NCBI GenBank assembly: GCA_025617745.1
Contig: CM046855.1
Coordinates: 15,593,880 to 15,657,879 of the forward strand
Direction of reading: 5' to 3'
Origin: Heliocidaris erythrogramma
Taxonomy: Eukaryota; Echinodermata; Echinoidea; Camarodonta; Echinometridae
Length of the DNA stretch: 64,000 bases
Numbering within the stretch: the first letter of the stretch is position 1; each line of letters opens with the position of its first letter. Both the position numbers and the translations under genes were made by a program. Positions 22,920-33,493 of this stretch are shown here, piece after piece. The notes below the pieces were generated by a model. That model did no database searches and had not been told where the DNA came from. It saw nothing but the letters and a program-made list of their open reading frames with translations.

Positions 22920-24400
22920 ACCAGAGATTATTACACATATAGGTTACTTTTCCGATAGAATAAAACCTTGTATTTTTCCGTTCTGTGAGATTTCTGTTGT
23001 TCAGTTTGATTGCATACAATACAGTTAGCATATTAACTGTCTTGCGTGTATTACGTTACTCTTGTCAATGTTGTAAAAGGGTGGAATATTGTCACGATGA
23101 ACTTGAGGAAGCAGGTCTCCTCCATATTGATCTAAGATCAAAACAATTAATTTTACATCATGTTCATAAGATCTATTATTCTAATGAAAATCACTACATA
23201 ACCGACAATTTTTCTCGTGTGTCAAATACCCATGAACATGATACCAGGCATAGTCACCTTAATTTTGTTTTACCAAAACGCAACGGGCAAATCGGAAATT
23301 CTTTTTACTTCAATGGTATTCATTTTTGGAATTCTCTCCCAAAACATGTTAAAACGGTGCAAAATTTTACGCACTTCAAAAGTGTCTTAAAACAACATCT
23401 AAAGAACGAGTCCCTCGAACTCGAACATTGATTAATCAATAGTGTTGTAGGGTTTGTTCCCTCAGTTTTGATTCTCATTTGGTGCTTACGTGTTGCAAAT
23501 TGTTTTGTTGTTATATATTTTGCGTGTATAGTTTTCATAATGATAATGCTTGGTCAAGTGTATAATTTGTATTCAGTATTCACGATTTAATCTTGTCGTA
23601 TTTTTAATGTGCTTAATTATGTTCAAGGACCCCATTGGAAATAAGCCTTTTCGGCTTTCATGGGCTATCCTGCCATGATATGTCATGTATATTATCTGAC
23701 GAATAAAATCAATCAATCAATCACGATATTCCGGGGATATTCAACGCTTGCGCTGATATACCATTGCAATTTTTGTCCGACGCATGCGCAGAAGCACGTT
23801 CGGTGGAGTCTTGCTTTCATCAATCGCTCGCACAAAAAGATTGCGACGAAGCGCTAATTAAATGCCATAGGTTTACACGTAAATTTTCAGTGTTGTCTGC
23901 ATAGTTCTCATACCTTTAGTTTTGTGTATGGCAGCGCAGCGCAGCCTCGATATTGCAAGCGGTAAATTCGAAACATTTGTAAACAAACATGGACGTTGGA
24001 ATTTGCTGTTTTGGATCATTATATTGAAGGATCATTTTTACTCTGTATATTGGATGTTGGTGAGTACGTGAACCAATTTCATCGTTTTTTATTGTTCCAA
24101 CTGGCCTGCTTTGCTGTGCTAGTTAGAGGTAGCACATATTTTCCATAGACCTGCACGGTGTGAGCTCTATCTGTATCCTGACTTGAGCTGTTGGGTACCA
24201 TCTTCTCCAGGCCATTGTAAAGTTGTATGTTTCCTCGAATTTGTATGTATAATAATAATAATATTAGATTTCTTTCGTGGTATATCAGATATATAGCATT
24301 CATCTAGCATAAATATTGCACTCATCTTCGATTCGTGCAATATTCATGCTAGCTGAATGCAATATATCTGATATACCACTCAAGTGCATCCAATATTATA
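22920..24400 (+). mobile_element. core module, copy 2, interrupted by a LINE
   Basis: It pairs with copy 1 across a spacer of roughly 40 bp that carries TTGGATGGCTCTGAATGG (22890-22925), so copies 1 and 2 form a hairpin with arms of about 800 bp. It is split by a LINE at 23099-23720 and has a 4-base insertion near 23854 relative to copy 3 (GCTAATTAAATGCC against GCTAAATGCC). Confidence 0.75.
23099..23720 (+). mobile_element. 5'-truncated L2/Daphne-like LINE with 7-bp target duplication
   Basis: The copy encodes only the reverse-transcriptase C-terminal tail. DTRHSHLNFVLPKRNG, SFYFNGIHFWNSLPKHVK and FKSVLKQHLK fit the usual HxTR..N..(V/I)P and WNSLP..FK..L endings. The stop is at 23429-23431. 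The 3' UTR has CCCCATTGGAAATAAGCC and CATGGGCTATCCTGCCATG and ends in AATAAAATCAATCAATCAATC, a LINE-type tetranucleotide tail. TCACGAT is present at 23092-23098 and again at 23721-23727. Copy 3 of the core module shows the empty site (GTCACGATATTCAACGC near 25152). Confidence 0.85.
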
Positions 24401-24990
24401 TAAATATTCCACGATGAGTGCAATATTGGCCCTAACGAGTGGAATATTTCTGGTATTCCATGAAATAAAGCCATCCAATATAATTAGTATTATCTATTCC
24501 CTACAGGAAAATGATTTAGAACTTAATAAAAATCATTTAACCAAGCACATTCAGTTAATAGAGCCCCTCATCATAATTCATTGTGATCACACAAGTTTAA
24601 CTTAACCTCTTTATGACGTCATGTGCGTATGTTTTAATTTGTCTATGGTGTGTATGCGTTGCATTATTTGCGCGCACGCAAACAGACCGGACAAAATACG
24701 GCATAATAATGCACGGCAAGTTTAGTACTGTAGCCTATGGGGAATTCAGCGTTCCGTGCAATATGAGAGCGTATTGCACGCGCAAATCAAGCGGACAAAT
24801 ATGCGCTTTTAATGCACCGCTAAAAAGCGTGATATAATTATTATTATTACCTCCTATATGAGGCATTTTAGCGGCGCATCTGAATATGGTTGGTTAAATG
24901 ATTTTTATTAAGTTCTAAATCATTTTCATGTAGCGTATAGATAATAATAATTATATTGGATGGCTTTATTTCATGGAATACCAGAAATTA
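24400..24990. mobile_element. palindrome fragment plus flank module F, copy 2
   Basis: 24405-24485 is one arm of the palindromic MITE. 24490-24700 repeats flank module F. 24700-24945 is CpG-rich with GCAATATGAGAGCGTATTGC and returns in inverted form at 25935-26090. The stretch ends TATTGGATGGCTTTATTTC, an alternative terminus of the family. Confidence 0.6.
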
Positions 24991-25925
24991 TTCCACATAT
25001 AGGTTACTTTTCCGATAGAATAAAACCTTGTATTTGTCCGTTCTGTGAGATTTCTGTTGTTCAGTTTGATTGCATACAATACAGTTAGCATATTAACTGT
25101 CTTGCGTGTATTACGTTACTCTTGTCAATGTTGCAAAAGGGTGGAATATTGTCACGATATTCAACGCTTGCGCTGATATACCATTGCAATTTTTGTCCGA
25201 CGCATGCGCAGAAGCTCGTTCGGTGGAGTCTTGCTTTCATCAATCGCTCGCACAAAAAGATTGCGACGAAGCGCTAAATGCCATAGGTTTACACGTAAAT
25301 TTTCAGTGTTGTCTGCATAGTTCTCATACCTTTAGTTTTGTGTATGGCAGCGCAGCGCAGCCTCGATATTGCAAGCGGTAAATTCGAAACATTTGTAAAC
25401 AAACATGGACGTTGGAATTTGCTGTTTTGGATCATTATATTGAAAGATCATTTTTACTCTGTATATTGGATGTTGGTGAGTACGTGAACCAATTTCATCG
25501 TTTTTTATTGTTCCAACTGGCCTGCTTTGCTGTGCTAGTTAGAGGTAGCACATATTTTCCATAGACCTGCACGGTCTGAGCTCTATCTGTATCCTGACTT
25601 GAGCTGTTGGGTACCATCTTCTCCAGGCCATTGTAAAGTTGTATGTTTCCTCGAATTTGTATGTATAATAATAATAATATTAGATTTCTTTCGTGGTATA
25701 TCAGATATATAGCATTCATCTAGCATAAATATTGCACTCATCTTCGATTCGTGCAATATTCATGCTAGCTGAATGCAATATATCTGATATACCACTCAAG
25801 TGCATCCAATATTATATAAATATTCCACTCGTTAGGGCCAATATTGCACTCATCTTCGATTCGTGCAATATTGGCCCTAACTCGTGGAATATTCTCTGGT
25901 ATCCCATTCAGAGCCATCCAATATA
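24990..25925 (+). mobile_element. core module, copy 3, with palindromic terminus
   Basis: An uninterrupted copy of the core runs from TTCCACATATAGGTTACTTT to about 25812 and is followed by the palindrome arms ending GGGATACC-type text and GAGCCATCCAATAT at 25925. Together with TATTGGATGGCTTTATTTC at 24955 this defines a unit of about 0.97 kb with inverted TTGGATGGCT ends. The open frame at 25106-25381 is the near-identical counterpart of the one in copy 1. Confidence 0.75.
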
Positions 25926-26420
25926 ATATAATTATTACCTATGAGGCATTTTAGCGGCGCATTAAAAACGCATATTTTTTGTCCGCTTGATTTGCGCGTG
26001 CAATATGAGAGCATATTGCACGGAACGCTGAATTCCCCATAGGCTACAGTACTAAACTTGCAGTGAAATATTATGCCGTATTTTGTCTGGTCTGTTTGCG
26101 TGCGCGCAAATAATGCAACGCATACACACATACGCACATGACGTCATAAAGAGGTTAAGTTAAATGATGAGGGGCTCTATTAACTGAATGTGGTTGATTA
26201 AATGATTTTTATTAAGTTCTAAATCATTTTCCTGTAGGTATAGGCCTATAGATAATAATAATTATGTTGGATAATACCAGAAAATATTCCACGAGTTAGG
26301 GCCAATATTGCACGAATCGAAGATGAGTGCAATATAGGCCCTAACTCGTGGAATATTCTCTGGTATCCCATTCAGAGCCATCCAATATAATATATATTAA
26401 TTATTATCATATTATTATTG
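25926..26420. mobile_element. flank module F copy 3 (inverted), palindrome, then LINE (ATT)n tail
   Basis: 25935-26250 is module F in reverse (CATGACGTCATAAAGAGG at 26138). 26270-26395 is another near-perfect palindrome with AATATTCCACGAGTTAGGGC arms. 26401-26420 (TTATTATCATATTATTATTG) is probably the remaining (ATT)n tail of the CR1-like LINE begun at 10897. Confidence 0.6.
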
Positions 26421-26945
26421 CTGCATATATGCTAATTATGCTAATTACGTCAATTGCATTACTTAGAAAAAAAGCTGGACGGTGTTGAATTCCTCATCAT
26501 AGAAAACCCTAGAAGAGTTGTATTATTCATGTTTTCGGCTTTCTGGATAAACAATGCAAAAAATTCCATATATTGCACATAATTAGCTTATTATGCTAAT
26601 TACGTCAATTGCGTTACTTGAAATTAAAAACTGGTGTCAAAAATTAATTCCTAGTCATAGAAAAAACTAGAAAAGTTGTATTATTTATGTTTTCAGGATT
26701 TCTGGATAAACAATGACAAAGAATTCCATATATTGCACATGATTATGCTAATTAGCTCATTATGCTATTCATGAAAATTGCATTACTTAAAAATAAAAAT
26801 TGGTGTATAAATGAATTCCTCGTCATAAAAAACCCTAGAAAAGTTGTATTATGTTTTCAGCCTTTCTGGATTAAGATTAGCAACATATTACATATTGCAC
26901 ATGTGCTAATTAGATGATTATGCTGATTAGGCTAATTAAAAAAAA
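26421..26945 (-). repeat. array of ~136-bp outer units, right side
   Basis: Three to four units contain CAATTGCATTACTTA, TTCCTCATCATAGAAAACCC, GAAAAGTTGTATTATT and TTCTGGATAAACAATG. They are the inverse of 8810-9340 and continue the array broken off at 10896. Confidence 0.75.
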
Positions 26946-27129
26946 AAATTGCTCAAGCTAGGGTGCCCAAGGTGGCAACCAAGCTGAATTGACTTCAATA
27001 CCCATCTAGAACACAAATCAACAAAAAAACCTTGTACTTAACAACTTTTCCCGGTATATGGTACCGTCTACTGGACTAACTGGGAACCCTTCATCCTCGT
27101 GGGATGAATGTAACATGTCGAGCATTTCG

Positions 27130-27600
27130 TACGAATTGAATGTTTTCTTTTTGTCCTTTCCAACTTTCACTTCTATTTTTCGTTTTTCTTTTCTTCTACC
27201 TTTTTTCTCTCTCTCTTCTTTTTGTTTTTACTTTTGTTCTTTCTTCACTACTTCCTCCTTTTCCCCTTTTCTTCTTTTTTTCTCCCCGTTGTGCTTTATC
27301 TTCCTCTCTTTCTTTTCTTCTCCTTCTATCTCTCCCTCTTTTCCCCTTTTTTCTTTTCCTCTCTTCTTTCCCCTCCCCCTCTCTCTCCCCTTTCCCCCCC
27401 CTTCTCCCTTTTTCTCTCTTTCACCTTCCCTTGGTTTCTTTGTGACGTTTTACTACGTCATCCTCTCTCCCTTTCTTTCCTTCTTTTTTTCTTTCTTTAC
27501 TCCTTGGTTACGGTAGTATCCTTGGATTTCTGAGCGCTTTGTTTTCCCTTTGTTTTTTGTGACGTGTTTCTCTCTCTCTCTCTCTCTCCTCTCAGATTTC
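27130..27600 (+). repeat. pyrimidine-rich tract (CT-rich plus strand)
   Basis: About 470 bases of mostly C and T with few purines, interrupted only by short TGACGT-type words. Long open frames on both strands here (rich in S/F/P on plus, K/E/R on minus) are compositional artefacts. Homopurine-homopyrimidine DNA of this length can in principle form triplex structures. Confidence 0.8.
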
Positions 27601-27699
27601 TTTACCATGGTTGCGCGAGTTTCCATGGAGCTTTCTCCCTTTTTGCGCTTCTCCACTTTTGTTTCTCTTTCTCTTCTTTTATGACGTTTTATTACGCCT

Positions 27700-28020
27700 C
27701 TTTTTTCTTTCTCATCGTATACGGACTTTTCATTCCTTTTTCGTCTATAACTTTGCAAGTCCGAAGCAGAACTATTTTTAAAATATATATATATATATCC
27801 GTGAGGATCGAAAATTTGGTGAAAATAAATATAAAAGTTGGAATTCAATGCATTACCAATGTCTGCTCTGGAATTCATTCATTGTATCTATATATATATA
27901 TAGACTGCGTTTGCTTTTATTTTATTATTGTTTGTTATCAGTCGAAATCACTTCACGTTTTCCCTGACGAAGGGGGAGGACCCCCGAAAATTTGGAGAAT
28001 AAAATTTCTGTAATTGGCAA
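27700..28020 (+). mobile_element. tail of a Penelope-like element
   Basis: The sequence between two (TA)n patches (27785-27797, 27889-27901) runs into CCCTGACGAAGGGGGAGGAC, then CCCCCGAAAATTTGG and AGAATAAAATTTC. This layout (CTGANGA, a short hairpin, GAAA, an A-rich end) is what I know from the terminal repeats of Penelope-like retroelements, which carry minimal hammerhead ribozymes. No reverse transcriptase is left in the copy. Confidence 0.45.
27957..28000 (+). ncRNA. hammerhead ribozyme-like motif
   Basis: Stem I would be GUUUUCC (27957-27963) with GGAGAAU (27994-28000), seven pairs including two G-U. The core box CUGACGA (27964-27970) fits CUGANGA. Stem II is GGGGG-AGGA-CCCCC (27972-27985). 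GAAA follows at 27986-27989. Stem III is minimal (AAUU), as in dimer-active Penelope-type hammerheads. Two weaknesses are an unpaired A before stem II and U rather than C at the cleavage position. It may be a decayed ribozyme. Confidence 0.45.
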
Positions 28021-28080
28021 TCAATGCATTTCAGTCATCCTTTATTTTGATATCATAGCCTATGCCAATACGTGGAACAT

Positions 28081-28082
<2 letters not shown>

Positions 28083-28115
<33 letters not shown>

Positions 28116-28330
28116 TGATGTGGATATGTATGTAATGACGCAAACAAATGTTTCATGCTTTTTAATCCAACATTTCTTTTATTTAGCTCGCAAAATTTCT
28201 TAACGTCTTTCTCAAGTGATTATGACAAAATTAAGAATACTAATCCTTAAAACGTTTCCAAGGAAATGCGCAAACTGGTTTATAAGTCAGTAACTAGGGG
28301 CATTGTCTTGGAAACGCCTTACAGCTCAAA
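28083..28330 (-). repeat. (TA)n microsatellite and adjoining dispersed-repeat fragment
   Basis: (TA)n at 28083-28112 is followed, on the minus strand, by CACTTGAGAAAGACGTTAAG, AAATAAAAGAAATG and GTTTGCGTCATTACATACAT. This resembles the tail style of a Penelope-like element next to its microsatellite target, but the assignment is weak. Confidence 0.35.
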
Positions 28331-29165
28331 TATATCTTTGGGTAAATTTTTAACACGTTACAGTGATGTCACAATTAAATGATGAAAGTAATAGCGTTTC
28401 TGAATAAGAATATATATCAATATGTAATATATATAGATACTACTATTATCAAAACTCATTATAATTATACCTCCATGACTTAATTATCAAATGCTTAGTA
28501 CTGAAGTTTCTAGAAATAGGACTTCTTAATCTAATATCATACGCCGAATCGCTTTCAACTGATTATCCATGTTTTTCTTCTCATTTGTGTCCTTTCCTTT
28601 TTTCCGTGATGGCATCTGACGTAAATTAACCACGGCATACACAATGCTGAAAATGTACGTAGTTTTGTTACTTAGCTATGGACTGAAATGAGAAAATCAT
28701 TTGAATGTTCTTTTTAGGCCTTTTGCATCTTACAAAAAATATCTAGATATTGATAGAGAAGTAGTAATGAGAGTCATATTTTTGAGACATCTTTCATTCC
28801 AAACATTTGCAATTATATGGCCCCCATTGTGTCCCTTTGTAAATTGTGATAGTTGTGTTTTCATTCTTTCACGAAACATGCCAGGATCTGGAATTTTCTT
28901 GTATTAACATTCATAATTAATATATTAAACAATCAATCAATCAATTCTAAAAGTAATGGCATTTCTAATGGATTTACGAATGCCGATGTTATTAAAAACT
29001 ATACAGACTATATAGAGAAAATCTTCAATAATGCATGAAGAATAATATAATTTTATATAATAAAAAATCAATGGCTATGCTATAAGTAACAACACAAAAT
29101 TATCCCTTTGGCGTACAAATACAAGTACCCAAGGCTACCACCCTCACAAATACCCCTGACAACGG
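28331..29165. other. no feature recognised
   Basis: AT-rich sequence. The open frames at 28701-28907 and 28853-29038 show no domain, splice context or repeat relation. Confidence 0.4.
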
Positions 29166-29655
29166 TTACATGTCGTTTTTCCGAAGGTTTGTTACTCCGA
29201 CGGTTCGTAATTCCTAAAGTGAAAAAAGGTTCATAATTCCGAAAATGAAATAGGGTTCGTAATTCCGAAAATGAAATAGGGTTCGTAATAAACGAAAAAG
29301 GGTTGATATTTCCGCAGGTTCGTAATTCCGAAAAGTTATGTTGGACTCTATTTAATTTTCGGAATTATGAACCTTCGGAATTATGAATCCTCTTAAGTCA
29401 TTTTCGGAATTATGAACCCTATTTCGTATTCGGAATTATGAACCCTTTTTCATTTTCGGACTTACGAACCTTCGGAATTATGAACCCCATTTCATTTACG
29501 GAATTACGAAACTTCGGAATAACGAACCTTTGGAGCAATGAATCAAATGTTCGGAATTATAAACCCTATATCATTTTCGGAATTGTGAACCCCCTTATGG
29601 GAAATTTGTGTTTCGGAATTACGAACCTTCGGAGAAACGAGTACCCCCCCCCCCC
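29166..29655. mobile_element. foldback element, family B, compact copy
   Basis: It opens with ACATGTCGTTTTTCCGAAGG, then has units GGTTCGTAATTCCGAAAATG in one orientation up to about 29335. From about 29350 to 29635 it has the inverse units TTTTCGGAATTATGAACC. The arms meet with almost no spacer. A C-run follows at 29644-29658. The opening matches the inverted end of the copy at 46035-46245 (ATCGGAAAACGACATGTAA), which defines the family terminus. Confidence 0.8.
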
Positions 29656-29927
29656 CCCGACAACTACCCCAAGGACAATTGCCACCGGATAACTATACCC
29701 CAGGAAAACTAACCCCTTTGAAAATATCCCCAAAACGATTAAAAACTGGTATTTGTAAAAGGATGGTTAATAATTGTCTGGGTAGTTTTTTGTGGATACG
29801 TATTTGTTCCTGGATAGATGGGGAATTGTCCAACGCGGGTATTTGCTGGTGAATTGTCAGGGGTTATTGCCTTAGAGGAACATTCATTACAATCCTGAAC
29901 ATCAAAATAAAAACATAATGTAGGATT

Positions 29928-29934
<7 letters not shown>

Positions 29935-29983
<49 letters not shown>

Positions 29984-29985
29984 CG
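29935..29985 (+). repeat. (AT)n(GT)n compound microsatellite
   Basis: Alternating AT from about 29935 to 29958, then GT to about 29982. A second (CGTG)n/(GT)n patch lies near 30197-30223. Confidence 0.9.
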
Positions 29986-30017
29986 GTGGGTGGGTGCGTG
30001 CGTTTGTTTAGCATTAT

Positions 30018-30182
30018 GTCCGAGGACATTTTCGGACAGAGAACAAAAAAAAAATCATGACAACAATGGTCCTCGGAAGCCGGACAATAGTCCTCGAACG
30101 TCGAACAATGAATTTATGCCTTATTCCGTCGACTGTCCGAGGACGAGTAACAATAGAGGAACAATAGTTGTCCTCGGAAGTA
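30018..30182. repeat. cluster of GTCCTCGGA / TCCGAGGAC words
   Basis: The 9-mer or its inverse occurs five to six times in 165 bp: TCCGAGGAC near 30018 and 30136, GTCCTCGGA near 30070 and 30171, GTCCTCGAA near 30091. The outer copies are inverted relative to each other, so this may be a very small foldback element. Confidence 0.5.
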
Positions 30183-30311
30183 AAGCCATGTAAACGTGCG
30201 TGCGTGCGTGCGTGTGTGTGTGTATGTAAATTGAGTAGGTAACCGTGGCAACCAAATTTTAACACCTTTAGTGAAACCATCCACAATGAAGCATAAAATA
30301 GCTCACTTTTT

Positions 30312-30420
30312 TTTTTACGGTTCACTAGACTGACAGCGCACTAGACTGACAGCGCACCAGACTAATAGCGTACGAGACCAACAACATTTGGCCTTCCAGG
30401 CACTAGACCGATGACCCACC
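30312..30420 (+). repeat. 16-bp tandem repeat ACTAGACTGACAGCGC
   Basis: Two exact units followed by two degenerate ones (ACCAGACTAATAGCGT, ACGAGACCAACAAC) and CACTAGACCGATGACC. Inverse text (ATCGGTCTACTAG) occurs at 30579. Confidence 0.55.
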
Positions 30421-31036
30421 AAACCAATATTTTTATACCTGCCTGAATTTATTTCTTTGTTTCTCGGTCTCGCGGTCCTTTTGAAACTCTTCTTTTCTAT
30501 ATTTTCTCATGCATTTCTTTGTTTTGTTTAGTGAACCTTTTGTAAATGTCGGTCTTTTTGGCTGTCGATCTCAGGACTATCGGTCTACTAGAATGACCTC
30601 ATCAGCTTCCAAGTATCGTTGAAAAAAATATCAGTTATTTCTTCAGTGCGTTCAAAACGTTTCATCTGTCACACACTCTCACGTTACAAATTATTATAAA
30701 CTAGAAATTGTAAGCATGATTAACATTTGACTAATCAGTGACATTTAAACCATTATTCGTTATACAGATAAAAATTAAGATATATCTCGTTAACATTAAT
30801 GTTCGATCATTTCAACAAAATCAATTTTCCATTGCTATATGTCTATTTATACAAAAATACGTAGGGTTTCTTAATCTCACAAAATTTAATTATCTTCATG
30901 AAAATAGAATTCAGAATAATTTTTCGAAAATACCCTTTCTCAGGAATAAACATAAAAATATATTTAAATAAGAAATCAATATCATTATATATATATATTA
31001 CACTTTTTGAGGCAATTGTTTTACGAGATATGCGGC

Positions 31037-31236
31037 CTACTTTTTCCAGTCTTTCAATGATGTTAACAAATGGAGGCAGTTCTGGTACGACCCACACGGC
31101 TTTGAAAAGGATCTCTTCCTTTTACTACCAAAAGGAGATCTTTGGGGTCCTGAGGACGGGGGTAGCTGAGGCCGATTTTCCATTAACCTTACATATTCTT
31201 CAACAGGCAAATGCTCCCGGAACACTTTTAGTGACT
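31037..31236 (-). CDS. novel secreted protein, exon 5 (C-terminus)
   Basis: The acceptor is TTTTTCCTTACAG, read on the minus strand just above 31236. The phase-1 join from exon 4 gives Glu, then SLKVFREHLPVEEYVRLMEN and a Pro/Ser stretch. Next come FGSKRKR and a 24-residue tail containing KPCGSYQNC and ending LKDWKK before the stop at 31037-31039. KRKR is a potential proprotein-convertase site, which would free the tail. The CGSYQNC ring superficially recalls vasopressin/oxytocin peptides, but the spacing differs and there is no amidation signal or neurophysin, so I do not make that call. Confidence 0.65.
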
Positions 31237-32547
31237 CTGTAAGGAAAAAAGAAAATATTCAGGAAATATCATCTCATATAACTCATACATATATAAACAA
31301 ATGACAGGAAGGAGAGAAATTGTTTTAAACTTTCAGAAACTCTCGGAGTAATATTCAAGTGCAAAACACCAAGCATGAAAGTTTTTATATATTTTTTTAC
31401 AGAAAGCAAGATGGGTATAGTCAAAAACATTTTCGGAGGGGGGTACTAAATGATTTCTTTCCAAAGTCACGACATGTATCTAATAACGGTGATAAACTTA
31501 ATGATTTATAAAAAAAAGAATTCCCCCAAACATAACAACTCGTGCATTTTATTCGATTGATAATCGACAAACAGCACAAAATATATTCATTACAGATTAA
31601 TCTCTGTGGGTTTGTAAAAAGGCCAAATAAAGAGTAAGATTCGCTAAACAGCACTTATTAAATAAGATTCGCTTTGTCGCTTCTAAAATTCTCAATTCAT
31701 CTATTGGGAAACTGCGTGGGGATATTTTCTCAATATAATACTGCAACTAACTCTTCGACCACAGGGAAATCAAAGTGGTAAAATGGAATAAGTATACAGA
31801 CATAGAATCCGCCTGGGCAACAGGTAACAAGAAATGTTTTCATTGTAACTTCTTTCCCTTATGGCTGCTTTTCTTCCAACAATGTCAATTTCATAGATAC
31901 ATCAGGGCAATCATTCTAGAGTTTAATCAATGAATAATAATTTTTAAAACACCTGGGTGATTCTCAGTCACGTGTGTGAGCCCTATAATAATAATCTTCC
32001 AAGTGTGTTGGTTTTTCCTCTATATACAGCAAATACAGACATAGGTATATGGATTAAATAAACCAAAAATAAAAGTGATAAATGCCTGTTTTACGTCAAG
32101 AGGTATAAAAGGTACAGGTCACGTGTGTGACCTCGCGCAGAAGCAGGCTTTTGAAACTCACATTTCATCTTTAAATCTCTGTGAATTTTCAAAAGCTTCA
32201 ATGTTCATAATTATGGTAGGTATATTTCATAGTACTATTTCTCAGAAAATAGCATTAGTTCTGTTGAAAGTTGCATAGGATTTTTGTTACGTAGTATTTT
32301 GTATCATGATCACGTGTATGACATGTAATAGGAAATGTGTACAGATGTGGTAAACTATTGAAAACTCATAATCAGTACTTTCAATAATGCAATAGCTCTA
32401 TATATGAATTATCATTGATGCGGTAGAAAGGGATTCTCAGATCTTTTCTTTATCAAAAATACACAGAGAACACACAATTTTTTTTGTGTTCATTTTCGTA
32501 CATTTATTGATATCATTTATTGAAAATTGATATATATACTGTAGAGG

Positions 32548-32682
32548 TGTTTTGGTGTAGTGGATAATTAACCGGACTTCAGATCACAAGGAAAATAGTT
32601 CAATTAATTGCCATGACACTAACGTCCTTTTGGCAAGACATTTATCTGCATTTTTCCATGCTCGACCGAGGTGTAGTGGTAA
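32548..32682 (+). mobile_element. degenerate tRNA-derived SINE
   Basis: TGGTGTAGTGGATAATTAAC resembles an A-box region, and AGTTCAATTAATT sits where the B box GGTTCGAATCC should be. It is followed by CTAACGTCCTTTTGGCAAGA and TTATCTGCATTTTTCCATGC, the same body as the fuller copy at 40136-40470. Confidence 0.6.
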
Positions 32683-33302
32683 TAATAATAATAACTGTTT
32701 TACATAGCGCAAATTGCTACAGCCTCTTTTCGCGCTTTAGAGAGAAAAAATAATCTGAAAGGAAAACCTTAAAGAATGATATTAAGTAATGATTAAATCC
32801 AACGTCAGCAGAGCAAGAAGTTAAAAGCTATTTAGAACAAGACTTGAAAAGATGGGTCTTCAACATTGTTTTAAAATTATTCACAGAACTAGCATTACGA
32901 ATATCAATGGGAAGATTATTCCAAAGAAAAGTAGCAGCATAACTGAAAGAACGTTGACCATATTGTTTGTAAAAAGTAGTTTTAGGACGAATAAGAGAGA
33001 TTGAGAAGCAGAACGTAAAGTCCGGATAGGAGTGTATCGAGGGACAAGTTCTGAAAAATACACTGTTAAAAAATATGTGGGTATTTTTACTGGCAGTCAA
33101 AACGCCAGGAGTGCACGTTATTTTACAGCCTCATGTAAAACTACAGTCTGTAAAAAATATTTCCGTTTTTTACAGGAAAGAGACTAAATTTAAAATAATT
33201 TGTAGTCAGTCTCAAGGAAAGCCAGAAAGTCTGTAGTTTGACAGTTATTATCCTATTCTCTACCTTAATCTATCCTATCCTAAACATATCCTATCTAGTT
33301 AA

Positions 33303-33493
33303 GTGTGTGTATGTGTGTGTAATTGGGTTTTTACAGACGTGTATCAATCAGATATGATTATTTACGTCTGGGACCGGACCGACCTTTAACGTCACCATCC
33401 GAAAGACGTGACTCGGTCTCGAACCTGGGTCAGCTGAATCAGTTTATAACTTCCACTGTTAGCTGGATTACAGGCGCACGCCACAACGCCCAG
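33303..33493 (-). mobile_element. SINE with 7SL/Alu-like head
   Basis: Read on the minus strand it begins CTGGGCGTTGTGGCGTGCGC, then CTGTAATCCAGCTA. This 34-base start is strikingly like the 5' Alu domain of 7SL RNA and primate Alu elements (about two differences from one Alu wording, from memory). A pol III B box GGTTCGAGACC follows, then GTCACGTCTTTCGGATGG, GACGTTAAAGGTCGG and a tail ending AAAAACCCAATT(AC)n. Length is about 190 bp. The tail text AGACGTAAATAATC through (AC)n is repeated upstream at 33494-33551. Confidence 0.6.

Noticed and set aside
22495..25381. Near-identical 91-codon frames in two repeat copies as a conserved gene
   Set aside because: The surrounding noncoding DNA is equally conserved, the third copy is disrupted, and no domain is seen; copy recency explains it.
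27058..27878. Several 100-150-codon frames rich in S/F/P/L or K/E/R
   Set aside because: Products of the pyrimidine tract; they overlap on both strands.
31037..31110. Vasopressin/oxytocin-like peptide (CGSYQNC) at the end of exon 5
   Set aside because: The ring has the wrong spacing, there is no Gly-Lys-Arg amidation signal and no neurophysin domain.
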